From contig NW_017567000.1 in the NCBI RefSeq assembly GCF_001661265.1, positions 124,001 through 188,000 on the forward strand: a stretch of DNA of 64,000 nt, written 5' to 3'. This DNA comes from Saitoella complicata NRRL Y-17804. Taxonomy: Eukaryota > Ascomycota > Saitoellomycetes > Saitoellales > Saitoellaceae. Shown piece after piece: positions 32,807-42,712 of the stretch; position 1 is the stretch's first letter, and each line of letters begins with the position of its first letter. A model generated the notes under the pieces. It was not told the DNA's origin. It searched no databases and saw nothing but the letters and a program-made list of their open reading frames with translations. Both the position numbers and the translations under genes were made by a program.

Positions 32807-33893
32807 CTATATAAGCATAGCACCAACACCGTCCCAGTAAGTCTGGCTCACCCTCTCCTTAATCTCATCCTTCGTCAACCATGCAAACTCCTGATACTCG
32901 TTGCTCAACTTTACCTGTCCGGCGAAAATACGTCCCCTCAAGAAGAAAGTACGCCTACCGACATACGAGAATTTGGGGCCCGCGACAGGGCTCCTGAATT
33001 TGAACTTCATAGCACCGACGGGGTGTCTGCTGACGAACCATGTGTTCATGTCAACACCACAGGTCTCATCCAATCGACGCGCAGCAGTCTAGACACATTC
33101 ATGAGTATCGATCATGGCGGATTACTTATGTAGTGTTGTCTTACCTCGTGAAGAGCCTCCACCGCCCCAACGGGACCGTAGGGGAACCTCCAGACGTCCT
33201 TCTCCTTCACCAACAAATACAAATTCTGGTCAAGCTTCCTGTCCAAAGCTGTGATATCATTCTTCTTGTCCGCATCAGTCTGTCTGGGCTGAGCCAACTT
33301 CTCCCCCAAACCCGCCTCCTCCTCGAAAACACGTTCAGATCCAGTCGGCGCTCCTCTCTCGATCTCCTCCTGTGTCGGTGCCTGAACCGCAGCCACGCCC
33401 TTCTTCCTCGCCTCAGCAGCCGCAAGCCATCTCTTCTCGGCGAGTGATCCTTTCTTGAAGTAGAAGTCCACTGGGAATGGTGAGGAGATTTCGTCGGCGA
33501 GCCTGCGCTGGTATTGGAAGTACTCCTTCTCGAAGGGGGTAAGTTCTTTGGTGATGATGGGGCCTCGGGTGAGGATTACGGCGGCGTGTGCTTCGTAATG
33601 GGGTACATTTGCTGCCTTCGGTGGTGCGTCGTACTCATTAATTGCAGGTAACTCAGATGAAGTATCTACTTCTTCGGTGGCAGTAGAGTAATGTCTTCGT
33701 GATGCGAAGGCTGCCCGTGTTGACTTAGACGCGGTGAAAACGGCACGAGCTGGTCGAGGGTCAGTACTGTATATCATGAAGAGGCGACGGAAGTCTCACC
33801 CTGAGCCCCGGCGGTCGCGCCTAAAGCAAGAGTCCTCAGCGACTTAAGCGACTCTGCCTTCACGACGGATCGAATATGCCTTGCTACCGACAT
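32807..33893 (-). CDS. MRPL17: Mitochondrial ribosomal protein mL46
   Basis: Three exons, 33893-33800, 33749-33145 and 33088-32807 (introns of 50 and 56 nt), give 326 residues. The first 45 residues form a mitochondrial presequence (MSVARHIRSVVKAESLKSLR ...). A conserved core follows: TRGPIITKELTPFEKEYFQY, then LAEKRWLAAAEARK, then the Nudix-fold part DQNLYLLVKEKDVWRFPYGP, and finally EYQEFAWLTKDEI. Family members (MRPL17/mL46) have a Nudix fold without catalytic function and sit in the large subunit. The gene converges on MRH4, whose product assembles the same subunit. Confidence 0.92.
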
Positions 33894-34242
33894 GTTGCCC
33901 GGAATTATTGTTCGTCGTTGATCCTCGTTACCTCGACTTTTCGTGGTGCCTGGCCATGCAACCGCCAGATGCACCGGACGGGTCGACGGCAGTGAAGATA
34001 CAAGAGAATGGACTTAGCAGTTTTGATCGTTTATTGATCCTTTCCAAAGCGTTGATTCTGAGATATGACCTGCGAATGCTATAGCCGGGCTCCATCGGCA
34101 CTTCGAGCTCGGTGCCGGTCATGCCCCGGGTTTACCCCATAATTACCGCAGAGGCTTCAAAGACACCCGAAGTGAGCGTAATGTAAACGGCACGTCTATA
34201 TAACAAAATCACCGCCGTAACTGAACACCCTCGATACCCAAT
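33894..34242. promoter_or_regulatory. Divergent intergenic region, mL46 / NTF2-like gene
   Basis: 349 bp between divergent start codons. No motif stands out. Confidence 0.4.
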
Positions 34243-34705
34243 ATGCCTATCACCGAAGCTCAAGTCCGTGAGATCTTCAAACCGCTCGAGGAGGGCAACC
34301 CACCGGCTTTCTTCGAGAACGTCGCCGACAATGTCAATTGGCGTGTAACTGGTTTGATCTCTTTTCGATCTGTCACGATCTGATATCCTGACATCTTGTG
34401 TAGGAACGCAAAACCCTCTGGGCGGTGACTACACCTCCAAAGCCGACTTCCAGCAGAAAACCTTCGGGCGTCTCGGCGGTGTCTTGAAGACCAAGACCGT
34501 CCTTAAAGTTGTTGGCGTTATTGTGAATGACAGTAATCAGGCGGCGGTCGAGCTTAAGGCTGATGCTACGTGCAAGAATGACTTGGAGTTTGCGAATGAG
34601 TATTGTTGGGTATGTCAGTTTGACGAGGAAGGGAAGAAAATCGTGAGGGTCAGAGCGTATTTGGATTCAGCTTTGGTGAAAAAGGCGCTGGATGAGAACG
34701 AGTAG
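34243..34705 (+). CDS. SnoaL/NTF2-like small protein
   Basis: Exons 34243-34351 and 34404-34705 (52-nt intron) give 136 residues. The sequence shows the order typical of ketosteroid-isomerase-like NTF2 folds: FENVADNVNWRVTGTQNPLG, then YTSKADFQQKTFGRLGGVL, and later EYCWVCQFDEEGKKIVRVRAY. The joint uses the acceptor that restores WRVTG-TQNPLG, which is the conserved form. These proteins form cone-shaped dimers with a hydrophobic pocket; the substrate is unknown and no catalytic acid can be named. Cytosolic location is likely, since no signal is present. Confidence 0.8.
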
Positions 34706-34948
34706 GCGCTGTGCGGGCTGCTTAAGCCTCTAGTATACCTCATACCTGGCAAGGAAGATCAAACATTTAAACATGAGGAGGCCTTTTCTTCGCGTCTCGA
34801 GATCGACGTCCTTACGTAAACTCAAGCTGAAAAATATTAGACGGTCGACCTCTCCGTGCTTTCCCACGCCCGCGCTGCTTATCGCGCGTCGTATCCGACC
34901 CACCCACCTTGGCGATGACCAACCCTGGATCCACCTTCGCACTTACCA

Positions 34949-35926
34949 ATGCCTTCAGCTCAAGGTCCTTCTGCTGTCCAACTTGGCTCCCTACTCATCT
35001 CCCCACCCCTCATCAATTCTTCCTGCCCGTGGGCCTCCTCCCTCGCCCAACTCACTGAACTCTACGAATGCCCCTATACCGGCGCCGTCACGATCAGGAC
35101 TTCCACACCGCATGGCTTTCAAGAGGACTCGAGTCACTCGCACACTCTCTTCGGGGAGAGTTCGATCAATAGTTATGGATTCTCACCCGTGTCGGTTGGG
35201 CAATACTTGATCTGGATCGAGATGATTCACGATATGTCTACGAAGCGAAAGCCTTGGCTCATCTCAATCGGTGGCCCTGAAACAGATCTGGAGTATTGCT
35301 TCGAACACATTTCCTGTCTCCTCTCCCGCCGGCCCGATATTCCTATCGGAATCGAGCTTAACTTGTCATGCCCGAACATCCCATCGCATCCCCCACCAGC
35401 ATATTCCGGTCTCGAACTCGCAGCGATTTGCGAACTTGTGTCGAGTTGGAAGGAGCGCCAAAAGGGAATAACGGTGGGAATCAAGATTCCGCCGTATACA
35501 CATTCCGGGATGTATGATACACTATTCTCTGCACTCCTCGGTGCAGCTGCCGGTACTATTGATTACGTGGCTGCAACGAATACACTTGGGAACTCTATCC
35601 TGCCATCCAGTATCGATACCACTCTACCGTCCGGTAAGGGTGAGGGGCCAGTTTTCATGGGCGGAATGGCTGGGTCTGCACTTCACCCACTTTCGCTAGG
35701 TGTCGTGCGAAACCTACGGACGAGGCTACGTGAACAGGAGTATAACGGTGGGCATTTGAGGAATATCAAGATCATCGGAATTGGAGGAGTAAGTGATCGG
35801 GAGGGGTTTGAGAGGATGAGGTATGTTGGAGCTGATGTGGTTGCTGTTGCGACGGCGTTGGGCAGGGAGGGCGTCGATGTGTTTCAGAAGGTCTTGGAGG
35901 GTCAGATTTCGAAAGACGGGAAGTAA
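34949..35926 (+). CDS. Dihydroorotate dehydrogenase, class 1A type
   Basis: A single exon of 325 residues, near the normal size of class 1A enzymes (about 315). No mitochondrial presequence or membrane helix is visible, unlike the class 2 enzyme. The FMN and substrate motifs include NSSCPWASS, YTGAVTIRTST, INSYGFSPVS, ELNLSCPNIP, VGIKIPPYT and IGIGGVSDREGF. The catalytic base of class 1 is a cysteine and here C141 fits, in contrast to the serine of class 2. It should oxidise dihydroorotate to orotate in the cytosol, with fumarate as acceptor if it behaves like yeast Ura1. Fungi commonly keep this besides the mitochondrial enzyme, so it may serve anaerobic growth or another substrate. Confidence 0.88.
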   Translation: MPSAQGPSAVQLGSLLISPPLINSSCPWASSLAQLTELYECPYTGAVTIRTSTPHGFQEDSSHSHTLFGESSINSYGFSPVSVGQYLIWIEMIHDMSTKRKPWLISIGGPETDLEYCFEHISCLLSRRPDIPIGIELNLSCPNIPSHPPPAYSGLELAAICELVSSWKERQKGITVGIKIPPYTHSGMYDTLFSALLGAAAGTIDYVAATNTLGNSILPSSIDTTLPSGKGEGPVFMGGMAGSALHPLSLGVVRNLRTRLREQEYNGGHLRNIKIIGIGGVSDREGFERMRYVGADVVAVATALGREGVDVFQKVLEGQISKDGK

Positions 35927-36009
35927 ATAAGATACCGGGTATATTCTGTTTGGCCAGCCAATCGTAATATGATACCCTATATTCCAACTCCCTCAGAAAG
36001 TCCTATTAT

Positions 36010-37074
36010 CTAAACCCTCTTCCTCCCCGGCGCTCTCGGCCTCGAGAAAGCCTTCTTTTCGCCCTCCGCCTTGGGATAGATTTCCCCCATCAACTCCTTT
36101 TCTCCAACATCCTCCAACTCGTTCGCCTCAATCTTCTTCACAATGACCAACCCCGCCTCCTTCTCCGCATTCACCACCACGAAATTCCGGGTCGAAGAGT
36201 AAATCATGCGTTCTTTTACTTTTGAGGAGGTTGGGCAGGTGTAGATAAAGATGGTGCTGGTTGTGGATTGGGAGGTGGTTGGGTTGGTATGGGGCCAGGC
36301 GTAGAAGGAGTAGCGTGGGGAGGTGGAGTCGATGGCGGATTTGAGGTCGTCGGCACTGCCGATCGTCTCCTCGCTTGCAAGCTCGACAGTTTCGTTTTCG
36401 AGGTCGATGGCGAGCTGGATGAGTGTACCCCTTCCGTTCCTCAACCGATCCAATGCACCGAGAGCTTCCCCACTCAACGGCATCCCAGTCCCAGCACTCG
36501 ACACAACATTAGATCTCCGTGCTCCCGTTCCATACTGCGCACCCTCCGCCTCAGCCTGCTTGACCTGCGCCAATTCCCTCTCCTTCGAGCTCATCCCATG
36601 GGTGTTGTCCGCGTTCTCGGCAGCGAGGTGAGATTGGTATGCTTTGTAACTCAATTCGCCTCTTGTCGTTGCGAAGACTGAGGTGGAGATCTTGTCAAGC
36701 GCAGCAAGGTCTCGAAGGAGAGCCGTCCGGGTACTCGCATAGAGCATCTTCTGGCGCACGGGAGCGGTGTCAGGGACGTATGTCAAGAACGCAAACGCCG
36801 TATCCGATGTGCGGAGGAAGATGTACGCTGGGGTTTTGTCTTCCAGCCATGCCTGCACATCGGCAAAGAGCGACTCGATGGAATCGGAAGGGAGGGTTCC
36901 GGAGGGCTCAAGGGACTCATTGGTGATGGAGACTTTAAGAGCGCCGAGGGAGGAGTCTCGGGTGAAGGAGGTGAAAGCTTGGGTAAGGTTGTCGGAGACT
37001 GCTCTTCGACGTCAGTACAGGGACATGTCATAGAGAGAGTCAAAAGGACCTTTGATTCCTGATTGAGCACTCAT
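36010..37074 (-). CDS. TWF1: Twinfilin
   Basis: Exons 37074-37050 and 36998-36010 give 337 residues, very close to yeast and animal twinfilins. The start MSAQSGIK matches the family MSxQxGI. Two ADF-homology domains cover about 5-140 (LEDKTPAYIFLRTSDTAFAF, VRQKMLYASTRTALLRDL) and 175-305 (RYSFYAWPH, SSKVKERMIYSSTRNFVVV), and the tail KAFSRPRAPGRKR is the conserved capping-protein and phosphoinositide-binding end. It binds actin monomers and barbed ends in endocytic patches. Two AG acceptors 3 nt apart (exon start 36998 or 37001) would add or omit one residue. Confidence 0.94.
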
Positions 37075-37405
37075 CTTGCTGGTATATTGAGTCAATTGTG
37101 AGGCAGATGATTGTGAGCTCCACTCTCACAGCGCCCGGCGTACGATACTGTAATGGCCCGTACGGTGACGCTGGCCAAGGAACCCGCAACATACGATGAG
37201 GCAGCCTTACATCCGGGAAACTACCTTCGGTGCATCTTTTACTTTTGACAGTCTTTGATGTTTCATTCTCTACTCCCGATCACCCGCACACTCCCTTGGA
37301 ACCCGACCGCCTGTCTCAGAAATCTCACGACGACACCTAACCTCCATTCATCGAGCTTCTCCGAGCCCGACTGTATAGTCAGCTGTACCTTTGTACCATA
37401 TTAAC
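37075..37405. promoter_or_regulatory. Divergent intergenic region, TWF1 / OCA6-like gene
   Basis: 331 bp between divergent start codons; no feature beyond promoters is recognised. Confidence 0.35.
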
Positions 37406-38041
37406 ATGTCCAACCCGCCACTTCTTCTTCCTCCTCTTCGCTTTTCGACAACAGACACAGGCATCTACCGCGGTTCATATCCACATCCATCCAACCTCCC
37501 TTTCCTCCGTCGTCAGAAGCTGAAGACGATCATCTCGCTGACCCCCAAACCGCTGGAAACATATCTCTCAACTGAGCCGTCAGATCAAGATCAGGCTCAG
37601 AAGGACGATCCGCACCATATCGCCGGAAAGAACGCTCAAATTACCACCTGGTGCCGTGACCACGGGATAACACTGATCCACCTCCACGTCGAAGCCGGTA
37701 AAAAGAAGAAAGAGCTAGGGCTCTCAACCACCACAGCTCGCTCCGCCGTCAACCTCCTGCTCGACCCCACAAACCACCCAATCTACATCCACTGCTTGAA
37801 CGGCTGTGAAGTCACGGGACTGGCTATCGCGTGTTTGAGGAAAGTACAGGGATGGTCGTTACCCAGTGCGATGCATGAATACGGAAGGTATGCGCTTGCT
37901 GCGGGTGCGCATACGAGTTTTCTGGAGGGGTTTGATGTTGGTGCGGTCCGAGGTGATGGAGCCCGAAGTGAAGAGGATAGGGATGGAGTAAAGGATGTGG
38001 AGGTTGTGATAACGAAAAAGGAGGTGGATATCAAGGATTAA
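37406..38041 (+). CDS. OCA6: OCA6-like atypical tyrosine phosphatase (predicted inactive)
   Basis: A single exon of 211 residues. The N-terminus LRFSTTDTGIYRGSYPHPSN and FLRRQKLKTIISLTP are the opening strands of fungal and plant atypical dual-specificity (PFA-DSP) phosphatases, which include yeast Siw14, Oca1, Oca2, Oca4 and Oca6. The P-loop reads HCLNGCEVTG: the nucleophile C130 is present, but the invariant arginine of CX5R is replaced by V136. The following TGLAIACLRKVQGWSL fits the OCA4/OCA6 branch. Loss of the Arg should abolish phosphate binding. The protein may act as a subunit of an OCA complex that governs inositol pyrophosphate or cell-cycle responses. The OCA6 orthology is inferred from P-loop resemblance. 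Confidence 0.75.
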   Translation: MSNPPLLLPPLRFSTTDTGIYRGSYPHPSNLPFLRRQKLKTIISLTPKPLETYLSTEPSDQDQAQKDDPHHIAGKNAQITTWCRDHGITLIHLHVEAGKKKKELGLSTTTARSAVNLLLDPTNHPIYIHCLNGCEVTGLAIACLRKVQGWSLPSAMHEYGRYALAAGAHTSFLEGFDVGAVRGDGARSEEDRDGVKDVEVVITKKEVDIKD

Positions 38042-38653
38042 TGGCAACAATAAGGAGAAGGGAGACAAATGGGAAGGTTTCATCGACAACCAACGGGCTG
38101 CATGGATTCTGTTCCATTAGGAAGATTGACTCGTCCTATCGCCTTCCGGGAAGATGAGCAAAGCAGTTCATCCCGATATCGACCCCTGAGCGGGTTGATC
38201 GTCAAGTTTACATGCGGAGTTCATCACCTTCACTGAGCGTGCGAGTATGCTACCTTTCTACCGCGGCATTGTCCTGCCAACGGCAAGACACAATTGAATG
38301 ATACGCGCCTCTTCGTCACAGACCGTGACCAGGACCTGCAAGAACAACACGATAACGACTCGTTGTTAGCAAACAGCAACCGAGACAACCTTGTCCAGAT
38401 CACAAGGTCTACCGCCGGCGAGCTTCCCACACTGCTTGCGTCGCACGCAGTCATCTTCACCCAAGATATGCGGCGAGTGGCAGTGACCGGCCGTAAAGGT
38501 CGACATTGGCAAGAAAGATACGCACGAGGAGTGAATATACGATAATTTGACGATTTCAAGATAAACCAACCGTGAGACGATCAATGTCTTCAGGCATAGG
38601 TACCTGCAATTACCAAGATGAGATAATTTCCAAGACAAAAAATACTTCGCTCA
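38042..38653. other. Convergent intergenic region, 612 bp
   Basis: Between the OCA6-like gene and DRS2. Open frames on both strands lack ATG or domains. No RNA gene is recognised. Confidence 0.35.
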
Positions 38654-41600
38654 CTAATGTCCATTCCCTTGCGCCTCGCGCAATTCTCCGTATCTTCCTC
38701 TCTGCCTAGTGGTATCATATGCACGAATCAACCTAGCCTGACCTTCATCTGCCTGCGAGAAGGCATAACCACGCTGTTTGCGCATGCGCTGAACTTGACG
38801 TACTTTGCGAATGGCCTTTTGGAACTGCTCCATTCTAGGTCGGTAATCCGCAACGTTGAATTTCTGGATCTCCTGGATGTAGTGGTACTTCTCAGGAGCA
38901 TACATCCTCTTGTAGTACTTCCAGACAAAGTCGCGCAAGAGACAGAAGGTCGGTAGAACGATCCAAGTCACATAGAACACCCATGATCCGTACAGATGAG
39001 GGATGATGCCCTTGTATTCCTTTGAGAAGTTCAACGCAGGTGCGACGATGGCGTACACAGGCAAAAACCCGAGCCATAGGAGAAAAGAACCGGGAATGGC
39101 GATGTAGGTGTACTTGGTCCAAAGATCAGAAACCAACGCGGCCTTTCCGAGAACGGTAGCAAGCACTGCCGTGAACAGGGAAGTACCCCAAACCCAGTGG
39201 CCACCAATCTCACCATCGGCCTCCTGGAAATCCCAGCGGAAGATGACGATCGAGCAAAGGTACAGAACCAAGGAGTGGTAGAAACCATTACCGACCCACG
39301 ACCAGAAGCTGCGTACGTTGAAGAAGGTTCCGTCGATGCCAAGCTTGTACAACTGAGGGTAACGGTCGAGCAAACGAGCACTAATGAACTGGTCGCAGAT
39401 ACCAATGACGATAGGAGGAAGAGCAGTGAAAAAGATGTTGTAGAACGAGATAGTCCATGACTCGTAGATGACCTGTCCTGAGAATCCGTTCTGGAACGCA
39501 TACCAGAACTGCGTCATGTACAGAGCAATGTTCTTGTAGAAAGAGTACAAGATGAGCTTACTCAAACGCTGGTAACTCCAGGCACCGTGGACGAGAAGTA
39601 GCTTCCTCAAGTATCGGAACTGCGCAATGGCAACATCGGCACTGCGAGCGGCCTGGAGACCTTCCATACCACTGATACCAACACCAACGTGAGCAGCCTG
39701 GATCATACTGACATCGTTGGCACCGTCGCCAATGGCAAGGAGGAGGGACTTAGTGTGACGCTTGACAAGCTTGACAACCAAAGCCTTCTGAAGCGGAGAA
39801 ACACGACAACAGATAACAGCCTTGCACATCATAGTTAGATCAAAGAACGTCTTCTCCAAGTCCTTCTCAAGCGCATATGTCAACGACTTGCCGTCAATCA
39901 CCAAAGCCAAAGACTCAAGCTCACCGTCAGCATGCGATTGCAATTGCGACAACTTCTTCTGCATGTGCTCCTGAGTCCCGGCGAAAGACTCTTCGTTGAT
40001 AACGATCAGACTCATATCCTCACTGATTAATTTGCAACTCATTCCAATGTTGATGGCAGTTTCCTGTCGGTCACCGGTAAGAACCCAAACCTTGATACCC
40101 GCAGTCTGCAGAGTGTGAATAGTGTCAGGAACACCGTCTTGCAAACGATCCTCGATGGCAGTAGCACCGAGCAAGAACAGATCCTTCTCGATTCTCTCAG
40201 CGGCAGCCTCCAGCTTCTCCGCACGGTTGTCTAAACTCGTGGCGGCTTTGTCGTAGTCTCTCGCCCACGAGAGATATTCACTCTCAGGAACCTCGCGCAT
40301 AGCCAGACAAAGTGTACGGAGACCCTCAGTAGCATACTCCTCCATGTGCTGTTCTGTAATCTCCTTAAACACCTGATTGGGTCCCAAGCGGTCGTTAATA
40401 ACAGTATCGGCACCCTTGATATACAGGCGGATTTTTCCGTCTGGACACCTCAAAACTGCAGACATTCTCTTACGCGTGGAGTTGAACTCGTTAATGTTCA
40501 ACACCTCGTACTCACGCTCCTCGCCGTTGACCTCCACGCAGACGGACCTTGGACGACGAGTGACGAACTTGTAGCCAAGCTTCCTCGCACCATCCACAAG
40601 AGCCCCCTCATCGGGAGAAGCAGCCTGATACTTGATCTCGTCAGAATCAGCCTTGCGTTCCGGAATGACGGTATGGCAAGTTGCCAGTAACGTCAAGAAA
40701 TGGTCCAAGATCTCCGAAGTCTCATGAGTTTTCAGGTTCGTCTGCAATGCATCAAAGTCATACAAAGCATTCTGATCCGTGGTGTCTCCGGGCGCAGGTC
40801 GTCTGTCTTCCGGTACGACATCCGTATACGGGATACCTCCGATAGAAGCCTGCTTGAACTCCATGACATTGCAAGTAAGCGTACCAGTCTTGTCGGAAAA
40901 GATGAACCCAATCTGACCCAACTCCTCCACCAAACTCGAAGTTCTGCAGACGGCAGGAGTGTCCGTCTCCTCATGGTACATATCCAAATCAGAATCAATC
41001 AAGAAAGCTTGATAATATTTAACCAACTCGATCGTCACGAACAGAGAGATAGGAACCAAGTTGGAGTACAAAATCCAGAATGTCAAGATGTCCAGGAAGA
41101 ACGACCCGACCTGGTTAACACCGGCCAACTCAAGATAAGAAAGCGAATCTCCGTGAACGAACTCCTTCACAGTTGATCCGATACTGGAAACGAGAGACAA
41201 AACGATGAGAATGCTGAACAAGAAGACGATCTGAATGTTGACCATCTTCTCAACCGCCGTGCGCTTGATAGGCGTAGCAGTAGCGTTTCTCATCAACTTC
41301 GTCTCATGACCGGTGAAGACGACGATACCATAGATCCAAGGAGTATTCCTCAACTGCGCACCACGCAACAACAACTGATCAGGACCAAGCGCGATCTTCC
41401 TATCTTGTCCACCAGATTGGAGGTTCAGGGTAGCCTCGTAGGTGTAGAGACTGTTGTTAGGCTGCTCAGACTCAATACGACCGACAAGCGAACCGACCTG
41501 AGCAGGGGAAACAAGATCAGCCGTCTCAGGCAAAGACTGCTTAATCTTTAGGTTTGTCTCACCGTCGAGATTAGCCGTCTCGATATAGCAAAGACCTTCT

Positions 41601-42712
41601 GGTTCGGACGATGAGATCAAGACGAGATCAGCGGGGAAGTACTCTTCGGACTCCACCTTGACCATATCACCAATCCTAACATTCACCCATCTACGGTCAA
41701 CAAAGGTGTTACCCTCCAACACCGAAGCCCTAGACCTGTTGAGTTCTCGATCCTGCTGATGACGCTTAACATCTTCCACCAACTCCTTGAACGCCGAAAC
41801 CAACAACACAAAAGCCAACGGCGCAATTGTAGTCCATCTATTCGTCGGAGAAACCGTCGGGACCTGCTGAATGATCGCCGTAAACAAGAAAAACAAGTTC
41901 GCGTACTTCGAGAACTGCTCAAACAAGAACTTCGGCACAAACGTCGCGAGGTTGTACTTGGCAGTCGAAATATGGTTGTCGACATACTTGTTGACATTGT
42001 TCGCCGGCGCATCATTCAGATGAATAATCCTGGGACCAAGGGTGCTCGGATCCGGGCCCCTTCTCCCCAGGTTCCTTCCCCAACTCTCAACCCTCTCCTT
42101 CCACGTCGCCTTCGGTCTCGCCCTCTCCCTCGTCAAACCAGGCCCCATCTCACCCATAGCAATCCCCTCCGCACTCTCCAAACTCAACGTATCCGCGTTC
42201 CGCGCCATACTCATCCCAGTTGGTGCCCGCGCATTAGTCAGCGGTATATCCATGTCGCTATCATTCTGCATAGCATATCCGCCCGTGAGTTTGTTTACCG
42301 CGCCACGGAGGGTACCGTAGACACCGCCTGGACCCGTCGCGTCGTCGACTTCCATGTCACCGTAGGCGCGAACGTCGCCGTCTGCGGCGCGTTGACCGGC
42401 GTTCCCGTATACGGGCTCCAAATCATCGTCCAGGAGGTCATCCTCATACCCTAGAAATGGATTTGGGTTCTGACCCATGGGTGTCTGAGCCCCCCTTCCT
42501 GGCGTCGCAAACGGATCTTGCGGACTCAATCCTCCCCCACCATGGCTAGTCCCAACATTCGTAAAATCGTCGAATGAAGTTTGCGAGGTGAAAGGGTTGG
42601 CGGTTGTTTGTCTCGCTCCTGGATTCGAGGGGTTACCGGCGCCAATGTCCACGTTTAGGTCGAGGAGAGAGTCATTGTCGAGACGTGATTCCTCCACTGG
42701 ATGCCACGACAT
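38654..42712 (-). CDS. DRS2: DRS2-type P4-ATPase, aminophospholipid flippase
   Basis: An uninterrupted reading frame of 1352 residues, the size of yeast Drs2. The first 200 residues are hydrophilic. The flippase core begins at about 230 with NKYVDNHISTAKYNLATFVP and TVSPTNRWTTIAPLAFVL. The actuator loop holds DGETNLKIKQ. The phosphorylation site is D607 in SDKTGTLT, and the hinge motif is GDGANDVSMI. About ten membrane segments are visible, and the N domain (around 700-800) has KFVTRR. Drs2 flips phosphatidylserine and ethanolamine to the cytosolic leaflet at the trans-Golgi, with a Cdc50-type partner, and is needed for clathrin and AP-1 vesicle formation. The lack of introns over 4 kb is unusual beside its intron-bearing neighbours. 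Confidence 0.97.
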   Translation of the reverse strand: MSWHPVEESRLDNDSLLDLNVDIGAGNPSNPGARQTTANPFTSQTSFDDFTNVGTSHGGGGLSPQDPFATPGRGAQTPMGQNPNPFLGYEDDLLDDDLEPVYGNAGQRAADGDVRAYGDMEVDDATGPGGVYGTLRGAVNKLTGGYAMQNDSDMDIPLTNARAPTGMSMARNADTLSLESAEGIAMGEMGPGLTRERARPKATWKERVESWGRNLGRRGPDPSTLGPRIIHLNDAPANNVNKYVDNHISTAKYNLATFVPKFLFEQFSKYANLFFLFTAIIQQVPTVSPTNRWTTIAPLAFVLLVSAFKELVEDVKRHQQDRELNRSRASVLEGNTFVDRRWVNVRIGDMVKVESEEYFPADLVLISSSEPEGLCYIETANLDGETNLKIKQSLPETADLVSPAQVGSLVGRIESEQPNNSLYTYEATLNLQSGGQDRKIALGPDQLLLRGAQLRNTPWIYGIVVFTGHETKLMRNATATPIKRTAVEKMVNIQIVFLFSILIVLSLVSSIGSTVKEFVHGDSLSYLELAGVNQVGSFFLDILTFWILYSNLVPISLFVTIELVKYYQAFLIDSDLDMYHEETDTPAVCRTSSLVEELGQIGFIFSDKTGTLTCNVMEFKQASIGGIPYTDVVPEDRRPAPGDTTDQNALYDFDALQTNLKTHETSEILDHFLTLLATCHTVIPERKADSDEIKYQAASPDEGALVDGARKLGYKFVTRRPRSVCVEVNGEEREYEVLNINEFNSTRKRMSAVLRCPDGKIRLYIKGADTVINDRLGPNQVFKEITEQHMEEYATEGLRTLCLAMREVPESEYLSWARDYDKAATSLDNRAEKLEAAAERIEKDLFLLGATAIEDRLQDGVPDTIHTLQTAGIKVWVLTGDRQETAINIGMSCKLISEDMSLIVINEESFAGTQEHMQKKLSQLQSHADGELESLALVIDGKSLTYALEKDLEKTFFDLTMMCKAVICCRVSPLQKALVVKLVKRHTKSLLLAIGDGANDVSMIQAAHVGVGISGMEGLQAARSADVAIAQFRYLRKLLLVHGAWSYQRLSKLILYSFYKNIALYMTQFWYAFQNGFSGQVIYESWTISFYNIFFTALPPIVIGICDQFISARLLDRYPQLYKLGIDGTFFNVRSFWSWVGNGFYHSLVLYLCSIVIFRWDFQEADGEIGGHWVWGTSLFTAVLATVLGKAALVSDLWTKYTYIAIPGSFLLWLGFLPVYAIVAPALNFSKEYKGIIPHLYGSWVFYVTWIVLPTFCLLRDFVWKYYKRMYAPEKYHYIQEIQKFNVADYRPRMEQFQKAIRKVRQVQRMRKQRGYAFSQADEGQARLIRAYDTTRQRGRYGELREAQGNGH

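Noticed and set aside
38042-38653. Two opposing open frames between the OCA6-like gene and DRS2
   Set aside because: They overlap each other on opposite strands and show no domain or coding bias.
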